A DNA stretch of 64,000 nt, taken from JAGXTF01 sp044224315. GTDB lineage: Bacteria > Bacteroidota > Bacteroidia > NS11-12g > UBA955. The notes under the pieces were generated by a model. The model searched no databases, was not told where the DNA came from, and was given only the letters and a program-made list of their open reading frames with translations. The DNA lies in NCBI GenBank assembly GCA_044224315.1, contig JBGAKR010000003.1, positions 372,001-436,000 on the forward strand. The letters are read 5' to 3'. A program made the translations under genes and the position numbers. Positions 1 through 8,653 of the stretch are shown piece by piece (positions within the stretch are counted from its first letter, which is position 1; each line of letters opens with the position of its first letter).

Positions 1-1263
1 TTCATCTATGGGAGTTTGAGATTGCACAATTGGAAACGGTTTTTGCATGATTTTCGAAACCGGTGCCTGCATCAAATCTCTGTTGGTAAGCAATTGGGCA
101 TATAAATGGCTATCTGTAAGTGAGCCTGTAAATTCTTTTTTCTCGTTTACCACTGGAATTTGAGATACATCAAATTTCTGCATTTTGGCAAAAACGGCTT
201 CACACAAATCCGATTCGTTGACCGTAAGTAAAGGCAAATGGCTGTGATCTTTCACTAAATCCAAGGCTGTGGCTTTGGGAGTTGGAGGTAGAAATCCACG
301 GTCGCGCATCCAATCGTCGTTAAACATTTTGCCGAGATACCGTGTACCGTGATCATGAAAAATAATAACCACTACATCGCCTTTTTTGTAAAAATCTTTC
401 ATCTGCATAAGACCAGCCAATGCAGCTCCGGCGCTGTTTCCCACAAAAATGCCCTCTTCCCGGGGAATTCGACGGGTCATTATAGCGGCATCTTTATCAG
501 TTACCTTTTCAAAATGATCGATGATGCTAAAATCTACATTGGCAGGTAAAAAATCTTCTCCGATCCCCTCTGTGATGTAAGGGTAGATTTCATTCTTATC
601 AAACTCACCGGTTTCTTTATATTTTTTAAACACCGAACCGTAAGTGTCAATCCCCAGTATTTTTACCTCGGGGTTCTGTTCCTTCAAATATTTTCCAGTA
701 CCACAAATGGTGCCCCCGGTGCCCACACCCACCACCAAATGGGTAACTTTTCCATCGGTTTGTTTCCATATCTCGGGTCCGGTTTGTTCATAATGGGCAA
801 GAGAGTTACTCAGATTGTCGTATTGATTGGGTTTCCAGGCATTTGGAATTTCTTTAGCCAGTCGGGTAGATACACTATAATAGCTGCGGGAATCTTCTGG
901 TTCTACATCGGTTGGGCAAACAATTACTTCGGCACCAAAAGCCTTTAATGCATCTACTTTTTCTTTGCTCTGCTTGTCGGTGGTGGTAAAAATGCATTTA
1001 TATCCTTTCATAATGGCCGCAATGGCCAATCCCATGCCGGTATTGCCACTGGTACCTTCAATAATGGTTCCACCTGGTTTTAAAACCCCCGATTTTTCGG
1101 CATCCTCAATCATTTTCAGCGCCATGCGGTCTTTGATGGAATTGCCCGGATTTACGGTTTCAATTTTGGCATAAACCTCGCAGGGCAGGTCTTTTGTAAT
1201 GCGATTGAGGCGCACCAGGGGCGTATTACCAATGGTTTCAAGGATATTGTTATACACTTGCAT
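1..1263 (-). CDS. Cystathionine beta-synthase / cysteine synthase with C-terminal CBS domains (3' partial)
   Basis: Cytosolic pyridoxal-phosphate enzyme of the cysteine synthase/cystathionine beta-synthase fold, for transsulfuration or cysteine synthesis. Seen in order: NTPLVRL near residue 13, the Schiff-base lysine in NPGNSIKDR (about K44), the substrate loop SGNTG near 72, a glycine-rich phosphate cup GVGTGGT, and after about residue 330 a CBS-domain segment (VSQIPVVNEKKEF). The frame is still open at base 1, so the end of the second CBS repeat lies outside the window. The ATG at 1263 follows a TAAATTTG box by 6 nt, which fits the family N-terminus. The choice between cystathionine beta-synthase and CBS-tailed cysteine synthase cannot be made from sequence alone; the CBS tail favours the former. 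Confidence 0.88.
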   Translation of the reverse strand, partial: MQVYNNILETIGNTPLVRLNRITKDLPCEVYAKIETVNPGNSIKDRMALKMIEDAEKSGVLKPGGTIIEGTSGNTGMGLAIAAIMKGYKCIFTTTDKQSKEKVDALKAFGAEVIVCPTDVEPEDSRSYYSVSTRLAKEIPNAWKPNQYDNLSNSLAHYEQTGPEIWKQTDGKVTHLVVGVGTGGTICGTGKYLKEQNPEVKILGIDTYGSVFKKYKETGEFDKNEIYPYITEGIGEDFLPANVDFSIIDHFEKVTDKDAAIMTRRIPREEGIFVGNSAGAALAGLMQMKDFYKKGDVVVIIFHDHGTRYLGKMFNDDWMRDRGFLPPTPKATALDLVKDHSHLPLLTVNESDLCEAVFAKMQKFDVSQIPVVNEKKEFTGSLTDSHLYAQLLTNRDLMQAPVSKIMQKPFPIVQSQTPIDE

Positions 1264-1389
1264 TGGGTGCAAATTTACACATTTAAAGGCTTGCCCATTG
1301 ACAACTAATGAACACCATGCGCTTAGAAACGATTTAACTCGTTGCAGATGGATTAGGCCATTCTTAAAACTCTATAATTGCAGGTATAT

Positions 1390-1980
1390 TTATGGAAATC
1401 GGATGATAAAAGAATTAGAATAAACATAAGATTTATCCTTAAAATACATTTTTAACAAAGCCGGCATGCGCTTTACAGAAAGCATTTTATCTACGGTAAA
1501 AAATAGTAAATGATTGGGGCCTATTAACTTCCAGAAGGAAGTATCTGCATTTAATGTGGGTAAAGGGATATGACCGTAATAAGGTTTGGAAGTTACAGAC
1601 TGGATTTTACCAATATGCGTAATACTTGAACCCACGGGATATACCGAGCTTACAGAATCATTGGTTATTAATGCTACACTGTCAATTAAACTATAAAAAT
1701 CTTTGTTGCCCTGTACACATTCCTTTTTAGCCATTAAACTCCCGCCTAAAGAAAAATCTTGTATTTGGGCTATTTGCTGTAAATCAAACTTTACCAATAA
1801 CCCCGTAGAATCAGAGTAAGCAATTGAGTCGAGCAATTTTGCTGTAGAAAAACGCAACAGTCTTAATTTTTGAACTTTATATTTTGAATTTACCGCTTTG
1901 GGACATCGAAAGCAGGCCGAAAAAATTGACGGAGCCATTATGAAACAAACAATTAATATTGTTTTTAGTGTTTTAATCAT
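1390..1980 (-). CDS. Hypothetical lipoprotein, 196 aa
   Basis: Not recognised. The N-terminus is a signal peptide (MIKTLKTILIVCFIMAPSIFSAC) with a plausible lipobox FSAC at about residue 23, so it is probably an exported lipoprotein. The remainder is a soluble beta/alpha mix without motifs I know. A TATTTTCG box (one mismatch to TAnnTTTG) lies about 20 nt upstream of the ATG. It is separated from the next gene upstream by a strong terminator, so it is probably monocistronic. Function unknown. Confidence 0.6.
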   Translation of the reverse strand: MIKTLKTILIVCFIMAPSIFSACFRCPKAVNSKYKVQKLRLLRFSTAKLLDSIAYSDSTGLLVKFDLQQIAQIQDFSLGGSLMAKKECVQGNKDFYSLIDSVALITNDSVSSVYPVGSSITHIGKIQSVTSKPYYGHIPLPTLNADTSFWKLIGPNHLLFFTVDKMLSVKRMPALLKMYFKDKSYVYSNSFIIRFP

Positions 1981-1999
1981 AATTTAAACATTAACAATA

Positions 2000-2007
2000 C
2001 GAAAATA
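2000..2007 (-). promoter_or_regulatory. Possible -7 box for the 1980 gene
   Basis: On the minus strand it reads TATTTTCG, one mismatch from the Bacteroidota -7 consensus TAnnTTTG. It lies about 20 nt before the start codon at 1980. No clear -33 TTTG was found. Confidence 0.35.
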
Positions 2008-2032
2008 CTTATTTAACAACTAATTTCAAACC

Positions 2033-2056
2033 AAAAACGCACCGAAGTGCGTTTTT
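2033..2056 (-). terminator. Bidirectional intrinsic terminator
   Basis: Perfect inverted repeat with 10-bp arms (AAAAACGCAC / GTGCGTTTTT) and a CGAA tetraloop, giving a U-run in either direction. It lies 26 nt after the stop of the 2082-3101 gene on the minus strand and upstream of the 1390-1980 gene, so it most likely ends the 3791-2082 transcript. Confidence 0.85.
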
Positions 2057-2081
2057 GATTTGTTTTGGTGCATATTTCAAA

Positions 2082-3101
2082 TTACAAGGATCTAAAAAAT
2101 TTCTCCAGATTTTCATCCGTTATGCCTATCCTATTTTTAAGCACATGCACTGTACCAGATGCATTGGTTACTTCTTTGGTTTCAAATTGTACTTCATCTT
2201 TCTGCGTTCGTGTTACCACTACAATCAGCATTTTCCAACCTATAGGCAAATTATAATAGGTAGAGTTAAACTCTTCCGGATCGGTAATATCTCGTCTTAA
2301 TTCATAAAATCCTTTCAGATTTGAATTGGTTAAATACATAAATACACGGGTATCTTTATTTCCTTTTGTGTTTTCTGCTTTTACACGAACTGGTGCACCG
2401 GTTGGGCTGTTAAAATAGGCATCGAGGTTGCACCAATTGCCAAAATACAAATCAAATTTAATACAGCGTTTTTGCAGATATTCTTTTTGAATTGAATCAT
2501 ATACTTTTTTTAAAGAATCATAATTGAGGTATTTTTGAAAAGAAGAATCCTGGTTTCTCCATTTCACGGTGGTATCTCCGGTTGAATCGGATTGTAACTG
2601 GCCATTGAATACTTTTACGTTGCTTAAATCGGCATCCGGATTGCTCATCACCTCTGCTTTTACAGGTTTTGATGGATTGATATAGGCAGGGTTTCCATTG
2701 TAATTCAATTCCAGATTAAACATCCCTGCTGAGCCCAGAATTCCGTCTACAGCTTCAGTTCTGGCCCCTGTTGCCAGCATATCTGCCGGGTTTGTTACTT
2801 CGGTTAATTTTACATTTACCGTGCCCGTAATTGGTTTCCCCATATTATCGAGTAAACTACCCGGAGCAAAGTAAAAACGGTAACCACGGTCACCCACTAT
2901 GGTTGTGCCGGCACTGCCATTTACTTTAAAATTCTGAACCGGATCTTTCAGTGATGATTTCCAACTATTAAAGGAGTTGAATTTGCTGGTCTTTGGGCTA
3001 CCATCCTGTATAATGATAACCTTATCCTTTTTACAAGCCAATACAATTACACTGGTAATAATGGCCATAAACAATGTTTTTAGCATGAATGATTTTTTCA
3101 T
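2082..3101 (-). CDS. Conserved Bacteroidota lipoprotein, 339 aa, function unknown
   Basis: The N-terminus is a lipoprotein signal (hydrophobic stretch, then VIVLAC with the acylated cysteine near residue 23). The middle carries an 'FAPGSLLDNMGKPITG' beta-sandwich segment followed by 'TNPADMLATGARTEAVDG...SAGMFNLEL', a pattern I associate with Bacteroidota surface lipoproteins that contain a carboxypeptidase-regulatory/ZU5-like fold. No catalytic motif is seen. It starts 24 nt after the stop of the barrel protein gene at 3126-3791 and ends at a strong terminator, so the two are probably cotranscribed and may act together at the outer membrane (inference). Confidence 0.65.
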   Translation of the reverse strand: MKKSFMLKTLFMAIITSVIVLACKKDKVIIIQDGSPKTSKFNSFNSWKSSLKDPVQNFKVNGSAGTTIVGDRGYRFYFAPGSLLDNMGKPITGTVNVKLTEVTNPADMLATGARTEAVDGILGSAGMFNLELNYNGNPAYINPSKPVKAEVMSNPDADLSNVKVFNGQLQSDSTGDTTVKWRNQDSSFQKYLNYDSLKKVYDSIQKEYLQKRCIKFDLYFGNWCNLDAYFNSPTGAPVRVKAENTKGNKDTRVFMYLTNSNLKGFYELRRDITDPEEFNSTYYNLPIGWKMLIVVVTRTQKDEVQFETKEVTNASGTVHVLKNRIGITDENLEKFFRSL

Positions 3102-3125
3102 ATTTATATTAATTAGGTGTTTTTT

Positions 3126-3791
3126 TTAGAAATTATCGGGGCAACGGCTGTAGCGGTTCTTAACAGCATCTTGCAGACTGAAAGAAATGGCCAGACCTGC
3201 AAATATTTGATTCATTTTTTTATCATAAACCAGAATATTACCAGAAGAAAATCGCAAACCTGCAAAAACATTAACACTCATTTTTGCATTCTCAATAAAT
3301 TGCATTCCAAGCCCGGTTTGCATAAATAAACGGCTGGTAGGCCAGCTGCCTGCAGGTGCAATATTGTTTTTGTATCGTTCGGTGCCGTATCTGCGGTAAA
3401 GGTGTTGTATTCCCCCAAAAATATACGGACGTGTAGATTTATCCTTATTTGCGAAAAAGTACTCCAGGTGCAGGTTAGACTGGGTAAAACGCATTTCTGC
3501 ATCAATCAATCCGCTGCTTCCGGTGGTTTGATTTACTTCATAAAATGCGCGACTCAGCAGCACAGAAGCATGCACTCCCAGGTGGTTGCCTACATTTTTC
3601 CATACGCCCAAACCCCAGGCCGGGATTTGCATTTTTTGCATCCGGGTTTGTGCATTTGCCTCACCAGTGCTTAAATCGGCACTGAGGTTCACCTCCTCGC
3701 GCATTAGTAAGCCCAGTTTTAGAGACTGAGCCTGGCTTTGTATTGCAATGCTCCCTAATAAAAGTAACAGAATTCCTGTTTTCCGCTTCAT
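3126..3791 (-). CDS. Outer-membrane beta-barrel-like protein, 221 aa
   Basis: Signal peptide ending in QSQAQS near residue 22. After that come alternating-hydrophobicity strands with aromatic girdle residues (LHLEYFFANKD, YIFGGIQHLYRRYG, FMQTGLGMQFIENAKMSVNVFAGLRFSSG), the pattern of the small Bacteroidota OmpA/PorT-like eight-stranded barrels. It probably sits in the outer membrane. It is the first gene of a likely two-gene operon with the lipoprotein downstream (24-nt gap). The C-terminal tail after LAISFSLQDA is short and not strand-like. No substrate can be named. Confidence 0.6.
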   Translation of the reverse strand: MKRKTGILLLLLGSIAIQSQAQSLKLGLLMREEVNLSADLSTGEANAQTRMQKMQIPAWGLGVWKNVGNHLGVHASVLLSRAFYEVNQTTGSSGLIDAEMRFTQSNLHLEYFFANKDKSTRPYIFGGIQHLYRRYGTERYKNNIAPAGSWPTSRLFMQTGLGMQFIENAKMSVNVFAGLRFSSGNILVYDKKMNQIFAGLAISFSLQDAVKNRYSRCPDNF

Positions 3792-3931
3792 ATTCAGTAG
3801 GTTTTGGGAATATGACAGGAGAAAGTTTCATTGGTTGCCTAATTGATAAAAAAATATTACCCCAGCGATTTAATGGGATGATTATATTTGAGAAAAATGA
3901 AATAATGCCTTTCTAAAAAAAATGAAGGACC

Positions 3932-4450
3932 TTAATTTACGGTTATTATTAATTTATAATTGGTCTCAATAAATTTAAAAATAACCCAGGAAGGTAGCCA
4001 TACAGGGGATTTTATTAGAATATTTTCTATTTGTGCACTCAATTGATCTTTTGGCCCTTCAATCAAGTGTGTGTTTATTACATTTCCTTTTTCTGAGACA
4101 ATAAAATTAAATACATATTTCTCTTTTTTAATTTCGTGCGTCATGGATTTACACACTACTAATTTGCTTTTAATGTAAGTATAAAATCCCTCTTCATGAC
4201 CGAAAAATTTACCTCGAACCGAAGCAGTAACGGGTTTGTTTTTAGTTATTTCTTGTATTGAATCCTCTAATTCTGCGGCTCGAACCGCACTGTCCCAATT
4301 GGTTATGCAAACTAATTCTAGACTGAGAGAATTAATAAATTTCTCTTGTTTATGTTTATTCCTTAATGGCTTGCATGGTTTATCAGACGTTGTGGTTAAT
4401 GCCAACAACGGAAAGAACAATACAATCCATATCGTTCTAAACTTTTGCAT
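3932..4450 (-). CDS. Secreted protein with a degenerate TonB-C-like domain, 172 aa
   Basis: The N-terminus is hydrophobic (IVLFFPLLALTTT), so it is probably exported or anchored. The C-terminal ~65 residues resemble the TonB C-terminal fold: a first strand YVFNFIVSEKGNVINTHLIEG, a helix (LSAQIENILIKSP), then VWLPSW and a last strand NYKLIITVN. The usual glycine-proline turn before the last strand is missing. Its ATG directly abuts the stop of the YfiT-family gene (4451), so the two are cotranscribed and probably translationally coupled. Role unknown. Confidence 0.55.
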   Translation of the reverse strand: MQKFRTIWIVLFFPLLALTTTSDKPCKPLRNKHKQEKFINSLSLELVCITNWDSAVRAAELEDSIQEITKNKPVTASVRGKFFGHEEGFYTYIKSKLVVCKSMTHEIKKEKYVFNFIVSEKGNVINTHLIEGPKDQLSAQIENILIKSPVWLPSWVIFKFIETNYKLIITVN

Positions 4451-4981
4451 TTATGCCTGCAAAGCTATCCCAATATGTGCCAGATGTTGCCGGCCATGCC
4501 AAGCGTAGAGGGCAATTACTTGTGCCATGGTAAAGGTACGGTTGTATCCGGGGTGGAAGTAAGTACGCAGCAATAATTCAGGTTTTTTGAGGCATTCTAG
4601 TAAAAGCAAACTCCAGCGCTGGTGCAAGCCCACGAGTAATACATAGGAGGCTTCGTGGTTGAATCCATAATCCACTTCAGCTGCCCACTTATCCTGGTCA
4701 TAAGGTTTAATGGTTGGATTGTCTTCACTCAAAGCCAGTTTGGTGCGGATAAATGCATTCATATGGCTATCTGCCAGGTGATGGATAATTTGTTTTACAG
4801 TCCAGCCGCCGGGCCTGTATGTTTTTTGCAATTGCTCATCGGTAATTCCGTTAATCAGTTTTGCCAAATCACCGGGCATAGATTGTATTTGCACTACAAA
4901 TCCAAGCAATTCTTCTAGCTGATAATCATTTTTGTCCAGGTCCATTTTACCGATTGGGTAACTGAGCGAATCCATTTCCAT
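4451..4981 (-). CDS. YfiT/DinB-family putative metal-dependent thiol transferase or hydrolase
   Basis: DinB-superfamily four-helix protein of 176 aa, of the YfiT/BstA branch, which includes bacillithiol transferases and putative metal-dependent hydrolases. The expected metal-binding histidines are visible: IIHHLADSHM near residue 68 and YAWHGRQHLAHIG near the C-terminus. WTVKQIIHHLADSH is the family signature. Length matches the family. The ATG at 4981 lies exactly 4 nt downstream of a TATTTTTG box, which predicts a leaderless transcript. It heads a two-gene unit with the TonB-C-like protein. The thiol substrate in this organism is not known. Confidence 0.85.
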   Translation of the reverse strand: MEMDSLSYPIGKMDLDKNDYQLEELLGFVVQIQSMPGDLAKLINGITDEQLQKTYRPGGWTVKQIIHHLADSHMNAFIRTKLALSEDNPTIKPYDQDKWAAEVDYGFNHEASYVLLVGLHQRWSLLLLECLKKPELLLRTYFHPGYNRTFTMAQVIALYAWHGRQHLAHIGIALQA

Positions 4982-4985
4982 GTGG

Positions 4986-4993
4986 CAAAAATA
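4986..4993 (-). promoter_or_regulatory. -7 box TATTTTTG, 4 nt before ATG
   Basis: Matches TAnnTTTG exactly on the minus strand. The start codon of the YfiT-family gene begins 4 nt after the final G, too close for a 5' leader. Confidence 0.6.
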
Positions 4994-5045
4994 CGAATTG
5001 GAATGCAGAATCTAACAGCCGGTGCACAGCGCAAAGTGCACAGCG
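4994..5045. repeat. Degenerate heptad repeat
   Basis: Read on the minus strand, successive 7-mers are GGCTGTT, ATTGCGC, TGTGCAC, TTTGCGC, TGTGCAC, CGGCTGT, TAGATTC, TGCATTC. The array ends right at the -7 box of the YfiT-family gene. A related word, ACAGCCGGTGCA, recurs near 5121. Confidence 0.55.
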
Positions 5046-5190
5046 CAATAACAGCCTTTATCTACAGCCTGTGAATGAAGCATTTTACCACATTTTCAAT
5101 GGGCGGTGCATAGTGCATGTCACAGCCGGTGCAAACCAGCTTATTTTGACAGATGAATGGAACAATGAGGTTGGATTAAATAGATATAAT

Positions 5191-5604
5191 TCAATTGTCT
5201 CTACTTTTCGCAGTTATCAGGCTTTTGGAAATGATTCTATCAATTTTTTGGGCGTCCTCAATCAAATTTTCATATACCTCTTTATTAATATAATCTGTTG
5301 CAAACAGCAGATTGATCCAGAAAATTGATTCCCCAATCTCCTTATGGGAAATAGATAGTTTGGCAATAAAATCTGCTTTTGTTTGGGCTCTTGAAGCTTC
5401 TGAACAATTAGCCCCCACTGATGTAGATGACTTTACAAATTGTTTTGAGAGATTATACTCATTAAAATGTTCGCATAAATATTTGCATATAAGGGTGGTC
5501 TTAATTGCAAATTCAAAAGTATTGGATTTTAATGCCCCCGGTTTCCATTTAAAAAAAGCTGTTTCAGATACTCTCCCCAAAGCTGACTCAGTTAATTCTA
5601 ACAA
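5191..5604 (-). CDS. Four-helix-bundle protein (23S rRNA intervening-sequence protein family)
   Basis: Matches the S23/IVP family of small four-helix proteins: FEFAIKTTLICKYL, then SVGANCSEASRAQTKADFIAKLSISHKEIGESIFWINLLF and a C-terminal helix. This family was first described in insertions within 23S rRNA genes but is common as a free-standing gene, as here; no rRNA is nearby. Its role is unknown; nucleic-acid binding has been proposed. The start is unclear: a TTG at 5604 gives 137 aa, about 20 residues longer at the N-terminus than usual, and no ATG precedes the first helix. A TAAATTTG box lies at 5626-5633. Confidence 0.75.
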   Translation of the reverse strand: MLELTESALGRVSETAFFKWKPGALKSNTFEFAIKTTLICKYLCEHFNEYNLSKQFVKSSTSVGANCSEASRAQTKADFIAKLSISHKEIGESIFWINLLFATDYINKEVYENLIEDAQKIDRIISKSLITAKSRDN

Positions 5605-6007
5605 TTCAATTTATGAAGTTTAGAACAAATTTAATCGCTTTCCATACAAAGAAGAAAATATCCAAATGCGTAAAAATATTTTTTAATATTGGGAATTTTT
5701 CTCATTAAATTAAATAATATTTCAGTAAGTTAAAGTTAGTTTTTGTAAATTTAACTAATTATCAACACCTAAAAAGCAAAAAGCGTTAATGAAAATTAAT
5801 TCTAAATTAGAACCCTAAATACAAAAAGTCTCCTCTAAGCCCCTTCACTCCGAAAACCCGGCTGTTTATTGCACTGTGCACCTTGCGCTTTGCATCTTAC
5901 ATTTTGCATTTTACATTTTGCGTTTTGCATTCGCAGGAGTGCACCTTGCGCTTTGCATCTTATATTTTGCATTCTCTGCTTTGCACTATGCACTATGCAC
6001 TTTGCAC
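5605..6007. repeat. Gene-free stretch with a 20-unit heptad array (about 5865-6008)
   Basis: The left part (5640-5860) is AT-rich and holds nothing I recognise beyond the -7 box at 5626. From about 5865 the sequence can be cut into consecutive 7-mers without loss of phase: TGCACCT, TGCGCTT, TGCATCT, TACATTT, TGCATTT, TACATTT, TGCGTTT, TGCATTC, then a variant unit, a second run, and TGCACTA, TGCACTA, TGCACTT, TGCACTT. The array stops at the end of serS. Consensus is roughly TRCAYYT. Confidence 0.75.
5626..5633 (-). promoter_or_regulatory. -7 box TAAATTTG for the four-helix-bundle gene
   Basis: Exact match to TAnnTTTG on the minus strand, 21 nt upstream of the TTG start used here. Confidence 0.45.
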
Positions 6008-7279
6008 TTAATTGATAATATCAAAGCCTGTAAACGGTCTTAAAACCTCCGGTACTACGATTCCATCTTCTGTTTGATAGTTTTCCATGAGGGCGGCTAC
6101 AATGCGGGGTAAGGCCAGGGCGCTGCCGTTGAGTGAGTGGGCCAGTTCGGTTTTGCCTTGTTCATTGCGGTAGCGGCATTTAAGGCGATTGGTTTGAAAG
6201 CCTTCAAAATTGCTTACGCTGCTGCATTCCAGCCACATTTTCTGGGCACCACTCCATACTTCTAAATCGTAGGTTTTGGCGCTGGCATGGCCCATATCGC
6301 CTCCACACAATAATAAAACACGGTAATGCAAACCTAGTTTTTGAAGCAAGGATTGCACATGTTCCTGCATGGTTTCAAGCACCATATAGCTGGTTTCGGG
6401 TTTTACAATCTGCACTATTTCAACTTTATCAAACTGGTGCAGTCGGTTTAGTCCGCGCACATGGGCGCCGTAACTGCCAGCTTCACGGCGAAAACAGGGG
6501 GTGTATGCACAGTTTTTAATAGGTAGTTGTTCTGCCTCGAGAATTACATCGCGGTAAATATTGGTAACAGGTACTTCTGCAGTTGGAATCATGTATAAAT
6601 CATCCACTGGCATATAGTACATCTGTCCCTCTTTATCGGGTAGTTGACCTGTGCCAAATCCACTGGCTTCGTTCACCACTATCGGGGGTTGAATTTCGGT
6701 ATAACCCGCCTTGCCTGCTTCATTCAAAAAGAAGTTTATCAAAGCGCGCTGCAACTGGGCCATTTTGCCTTTGTACACTGGAAAACCAGCACCTGCAATT
6801 TTTACCCCCAATTCAAAATCTATTAAATCATATTTTTTGGCCAATTCCCAATGCGGCAAAGCGTCGGCAGGCAGAATGGGCACGGTTCCCCATTTGGTAA
6901 CCGTTACATTGTCGTTGGCATCCTTGCCTTTGGGAACATCTTTATTGGGGGTATTGGGCAATGATACAATCAGGTCGCGCACTTCCTGCTCCAGGGTTTC
7001 CACGGTTGCTTCCAGGGATTTCAACCGCTCTTTTAGTGCAGTACTTTCTGCTTTCAAAGGTTCAGCCTCTTCCCTGCGACCCGATTTCATAAGTTCGCCA
7101 ATCTCTTTTGCAATTACATTCGCACGGTTTTGGGTGGTTTCCATTTCCAGGCGGGCTTCACGCGCAGATGCATCTTTGGATGCAATTTCTTCGACGGTAA
7201 CCCTGCTGTCCAGCCCACGTATGGCCAGTCTTTCAATCACTTCTTCCCTGTTATTGCGTATGGCGTTAATATGTATCAT
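6008..7279 (-). CDS. serS: Seryl-tRNA synthetase
   Basis: Charges tRNA-Ser (and tRNA-Sec precursors) with serine in the cytosol; class II synthetase of 423 aa, normal length. The N-terminal ~110 residues form the tRNA-binding antiparallel coiled coil (KDASAREARLEMETTQNRAN...RLKSLEATVETLEQEV). The catalytic core follows, with TAEVPVTNIYRD, motif 2 (CFRREAGSYG...GLNRLHQFDKVE) and motif 3 (LNGSALALPRIVAALMENYQ). The ATG at 7279 fits the family start MI(H/D)...IR.N. Transcribed divergently from the alpha/beta hydrolase gene. No truncation or missing motif. Confidence 0.97.
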   Translation of the reverse strand: MIHINAIRNNREEVIERLAIRGLDSRVTVEEIASKDASAREARLEMETTQNRANVIAKEIGELMKSGRREEAEPLKAESTALKERLKSLEATVETLEQEVRDLIVSLPNTPNKDVPKGKDANDNVTVTKWGTVPILPADALPHWELAKKYDLIDFELGVKIAGAGFPVYKGKMAQLQRALINFFLNEAGKAGYTEIQPPIVVNEASGFGTGQLPDKEGQMYYMPVDDLYMIPTAEVPVTNIYRDVILEAEQLPIKNCAYTPCFRREAGSYGAHVRGLNRLHQFDKVEIVQIVKPETSYMVLETMQEHVQSLLQKLGLHYRVLLLCGGDMGHASAKTYDLEVWSGAQKMWLECSSVSNFEGFQTNRLKCRYRNEQGKTELAHSLNGSALALPRIVAALMENYQTEDGIVVPEVLRPFTGFDIIN

Positions 7280-7289
7280 AAATCGGGTA

Positions 7290-7297
7290 CAAAGTTG
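7290..7297 (-). promoter_or_regulatory. Probable serS -7 box (CAACTTTG)
   Basis: One mismatch from TAnnTTTG, 10 nt before the serS ATG, within the 93-nt divergent gap to the next gene. Confidence 0.4.
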
Positions 7298-7372
7298 GCG
7301 AAAAAAGCTGAATTTAGTCTAATTTACATCCCACTTTCCTGTTTAAACCTTAAATTGCCTTTGCAAATGCGC

Positions 7373-8224
7373 ATGAAAAGGTGGATGATAGTATTCGTTT
7401 TTATAGCCCTGTCAGCCGAGTCATGCGGCATTTATCAGAAACAAAAGTACCGCATCAATGATCGCAAAGAATTGCGAAAAATTGGAAAAATAAACCCTGG
7501 GCGAATTTACCATATCGCCGTTGGAGATTATGCCTTGAGGGTATTGGTTGTTGGGGATACAAACCTTCCTGTAACTGTTCTTATTCATGGAGCACCCGGC
7601 TCACTTGCCCGATTTAATCCTATTCTTTCCGATACTAGTTTTACCAATCATCATCGGTTTATTGCCATCGATAGGCCAGGCTATGGATATAGTCATTTCG
7701 GGCATGCCGATACTAGTATTTCGCATCAAGCCCAAATTATTTATAAAGCAATACAAAATTTTCTGCCCAAAGACCATTACACGACACTTGGTGTTTCATT
7801 TGGGGGGCCCATAGCCGCCACAATTGCGGCAATGGATACTGGCAGGGTTAATAAACTGGTACTGGTTTCATCGGCTGTAGGACCGGGATTAGAAAAAATT
7901 TATGGCATTTCCTACCTCATAGCTAAAAAGCCATTCCGATTTATTTTTCCAACATTTATCAAGGTGGCAAACGATGAAAAATTGAGCCACGAAAATGCAC
8001 TCTGCGAGGTTACAACATTGTACAGCCAAATAAAAGCGCGTGTATTGATGTTTCATGGCACTACCGACCGCTTGGTGTATTATACCAACACAGCCTACTG
8101 CAAAGCGGTTTTTCGCAATGTGCAGCAATTTCAGCTGGTGTCAAAAAAGGGCCGGCATGGGGTTTTTATGTGGAACAATGAAAAATTGTTTAAAGAAAAT
8201 TTTCGCCAATTTTTAAATAATTAA
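7373..8224 (+). CDS. Alpha/beta hydrolase, probable lipoprotein
   Basis: Serine-hydrolase fold of about 283 aa. Seen: oxyanion region VLIHGAPGS near residue 70, FIAIDRPGYGYS, the nucleophile elbow LGVSFGGPIAA (serine in GVSFG), the acid in MFHGTTDRLVYY and the catalytic histidine in KKGRHGVFM. The N-terminus is a signal with SAESC, a possible lipobox. Two ATGs (7367, 7373) are close together; the second leaves the better n-region MKRWMIV. An in-frame extension to 7130 would run into serS and is not credible. The DUF2147 gene starts 13 nt downstream. Substrate unknown. Confidence 0.85.
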   Translation: MKRWMIVFVFIALSAESCGIYQKQKYRINDRKELRKIGKINPGRIYHIAVGDYALRVLVVGDTNLPVTVLIHGAPGSLARFNPILSDTSFTNHHRFIAIDRPGYGYSHFGHADTSISHQAQIIYKAIQNFLPKDHYTTLGVSFGGPIAATIAAMDTGRVNKLVLVSSAVGPGLEKIYGISYLIAKKPFRFIFPTFIKVANDEKLSHENALCEVTTLYSQIKARVLMFHGTTDRLVYYTNTAYCKAVFRNVQQFQLVSKKGRHGVFMWNNEKLFKENFRQFLNN

Positions 8225-8232
8225 TACCTTCG
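8225..8232 (+). promoter_or_regulatory. -7 box variant TACCTTCG, 4 nt before ATG
   Basis: Differs from TAnnTTTG only by C for T at position 7. The same 8-mer occurs upstream of the microprotein gene at 44040. The DUF2147 start codon begins 4 nt downstream, and the box overlaps the stop region of the hydrolase gene. Confidence 0.45.
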
Positions 8233-8236
8233 AACC

Positions 8237-8653
8237 ATGCAAAAGTGGCGGGTTTTAGGTGTAGTTTGGATTAGTGCAGTTACTTGTACTTTTGCATTGA
8301 ATAAACCAACGGTTCCCGAATCTGATCAGATCCAGGGCAAATGGCTAAAAGCAGATAGCAGCCTTAAATTGGAGATTTATAAAAAAAAAAATGGGACAAA
8401 CGCAGGCAAATTTTTTGGCCGGATTTTATGGTCGAAACAAAAAATAGCAGACTCTATTTTAGCCCAGAATATTTTAAAAGATTTTGTATACGATCCGGAT
8501 AGCAAAGAATGGAGCAGCGGCACATTTTTAAACCCCGATAACGGAAAAACCTATAAATCCTATCTTTCCATCAATCAACAAACACTGAGCCTGAGAACCT
8601 ATAAGGGTTTAGGACTAATTGGCAAAACCAGTTTCTGGAACCGGGTTCAATGA
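8237..8653 (+). CDS. DUF2147-family secreted protein
   Basis: 138 aa with a signal peptide (WRVLGVVWISAVTCTFA). The DUF2147 pattern is clear: IQGKWLKADSSLKLEIYKK, GKFFGRILWSKQ, ILKDFVYDPDSKEWSSGTFLNPDNGKTYKSYLSI and a final LRTYKGLGLIGKTSFWNRV. The family is a small lipocalin-like beta fold found in the periplasm; its biochemical role is unknown. The start follows a TACCTTCG box by 4 nt. It may also be read through from the hydrolase 13 nt upstream. Confidence 0.85.
   Translation: MQKWRVLGVVWISAVTCTFALNKPTVPESDQIQGKWLKADSSLKLEIYKKKNGTNAGKFFGRILWSKQKIADSILAQNILKDFVYDPDSKEWSSGTFLNPDNGKTYKSYLSINQQTLSLRTYKGLGLIGKTSFWNRVQ

Noticed and set aside
7130..7369. N-terminal extension of the alpha/beta hydrolase
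   Set aside because: It lies inside serS and the divergent promoter; the real signal peptide begins at 7367/7373.
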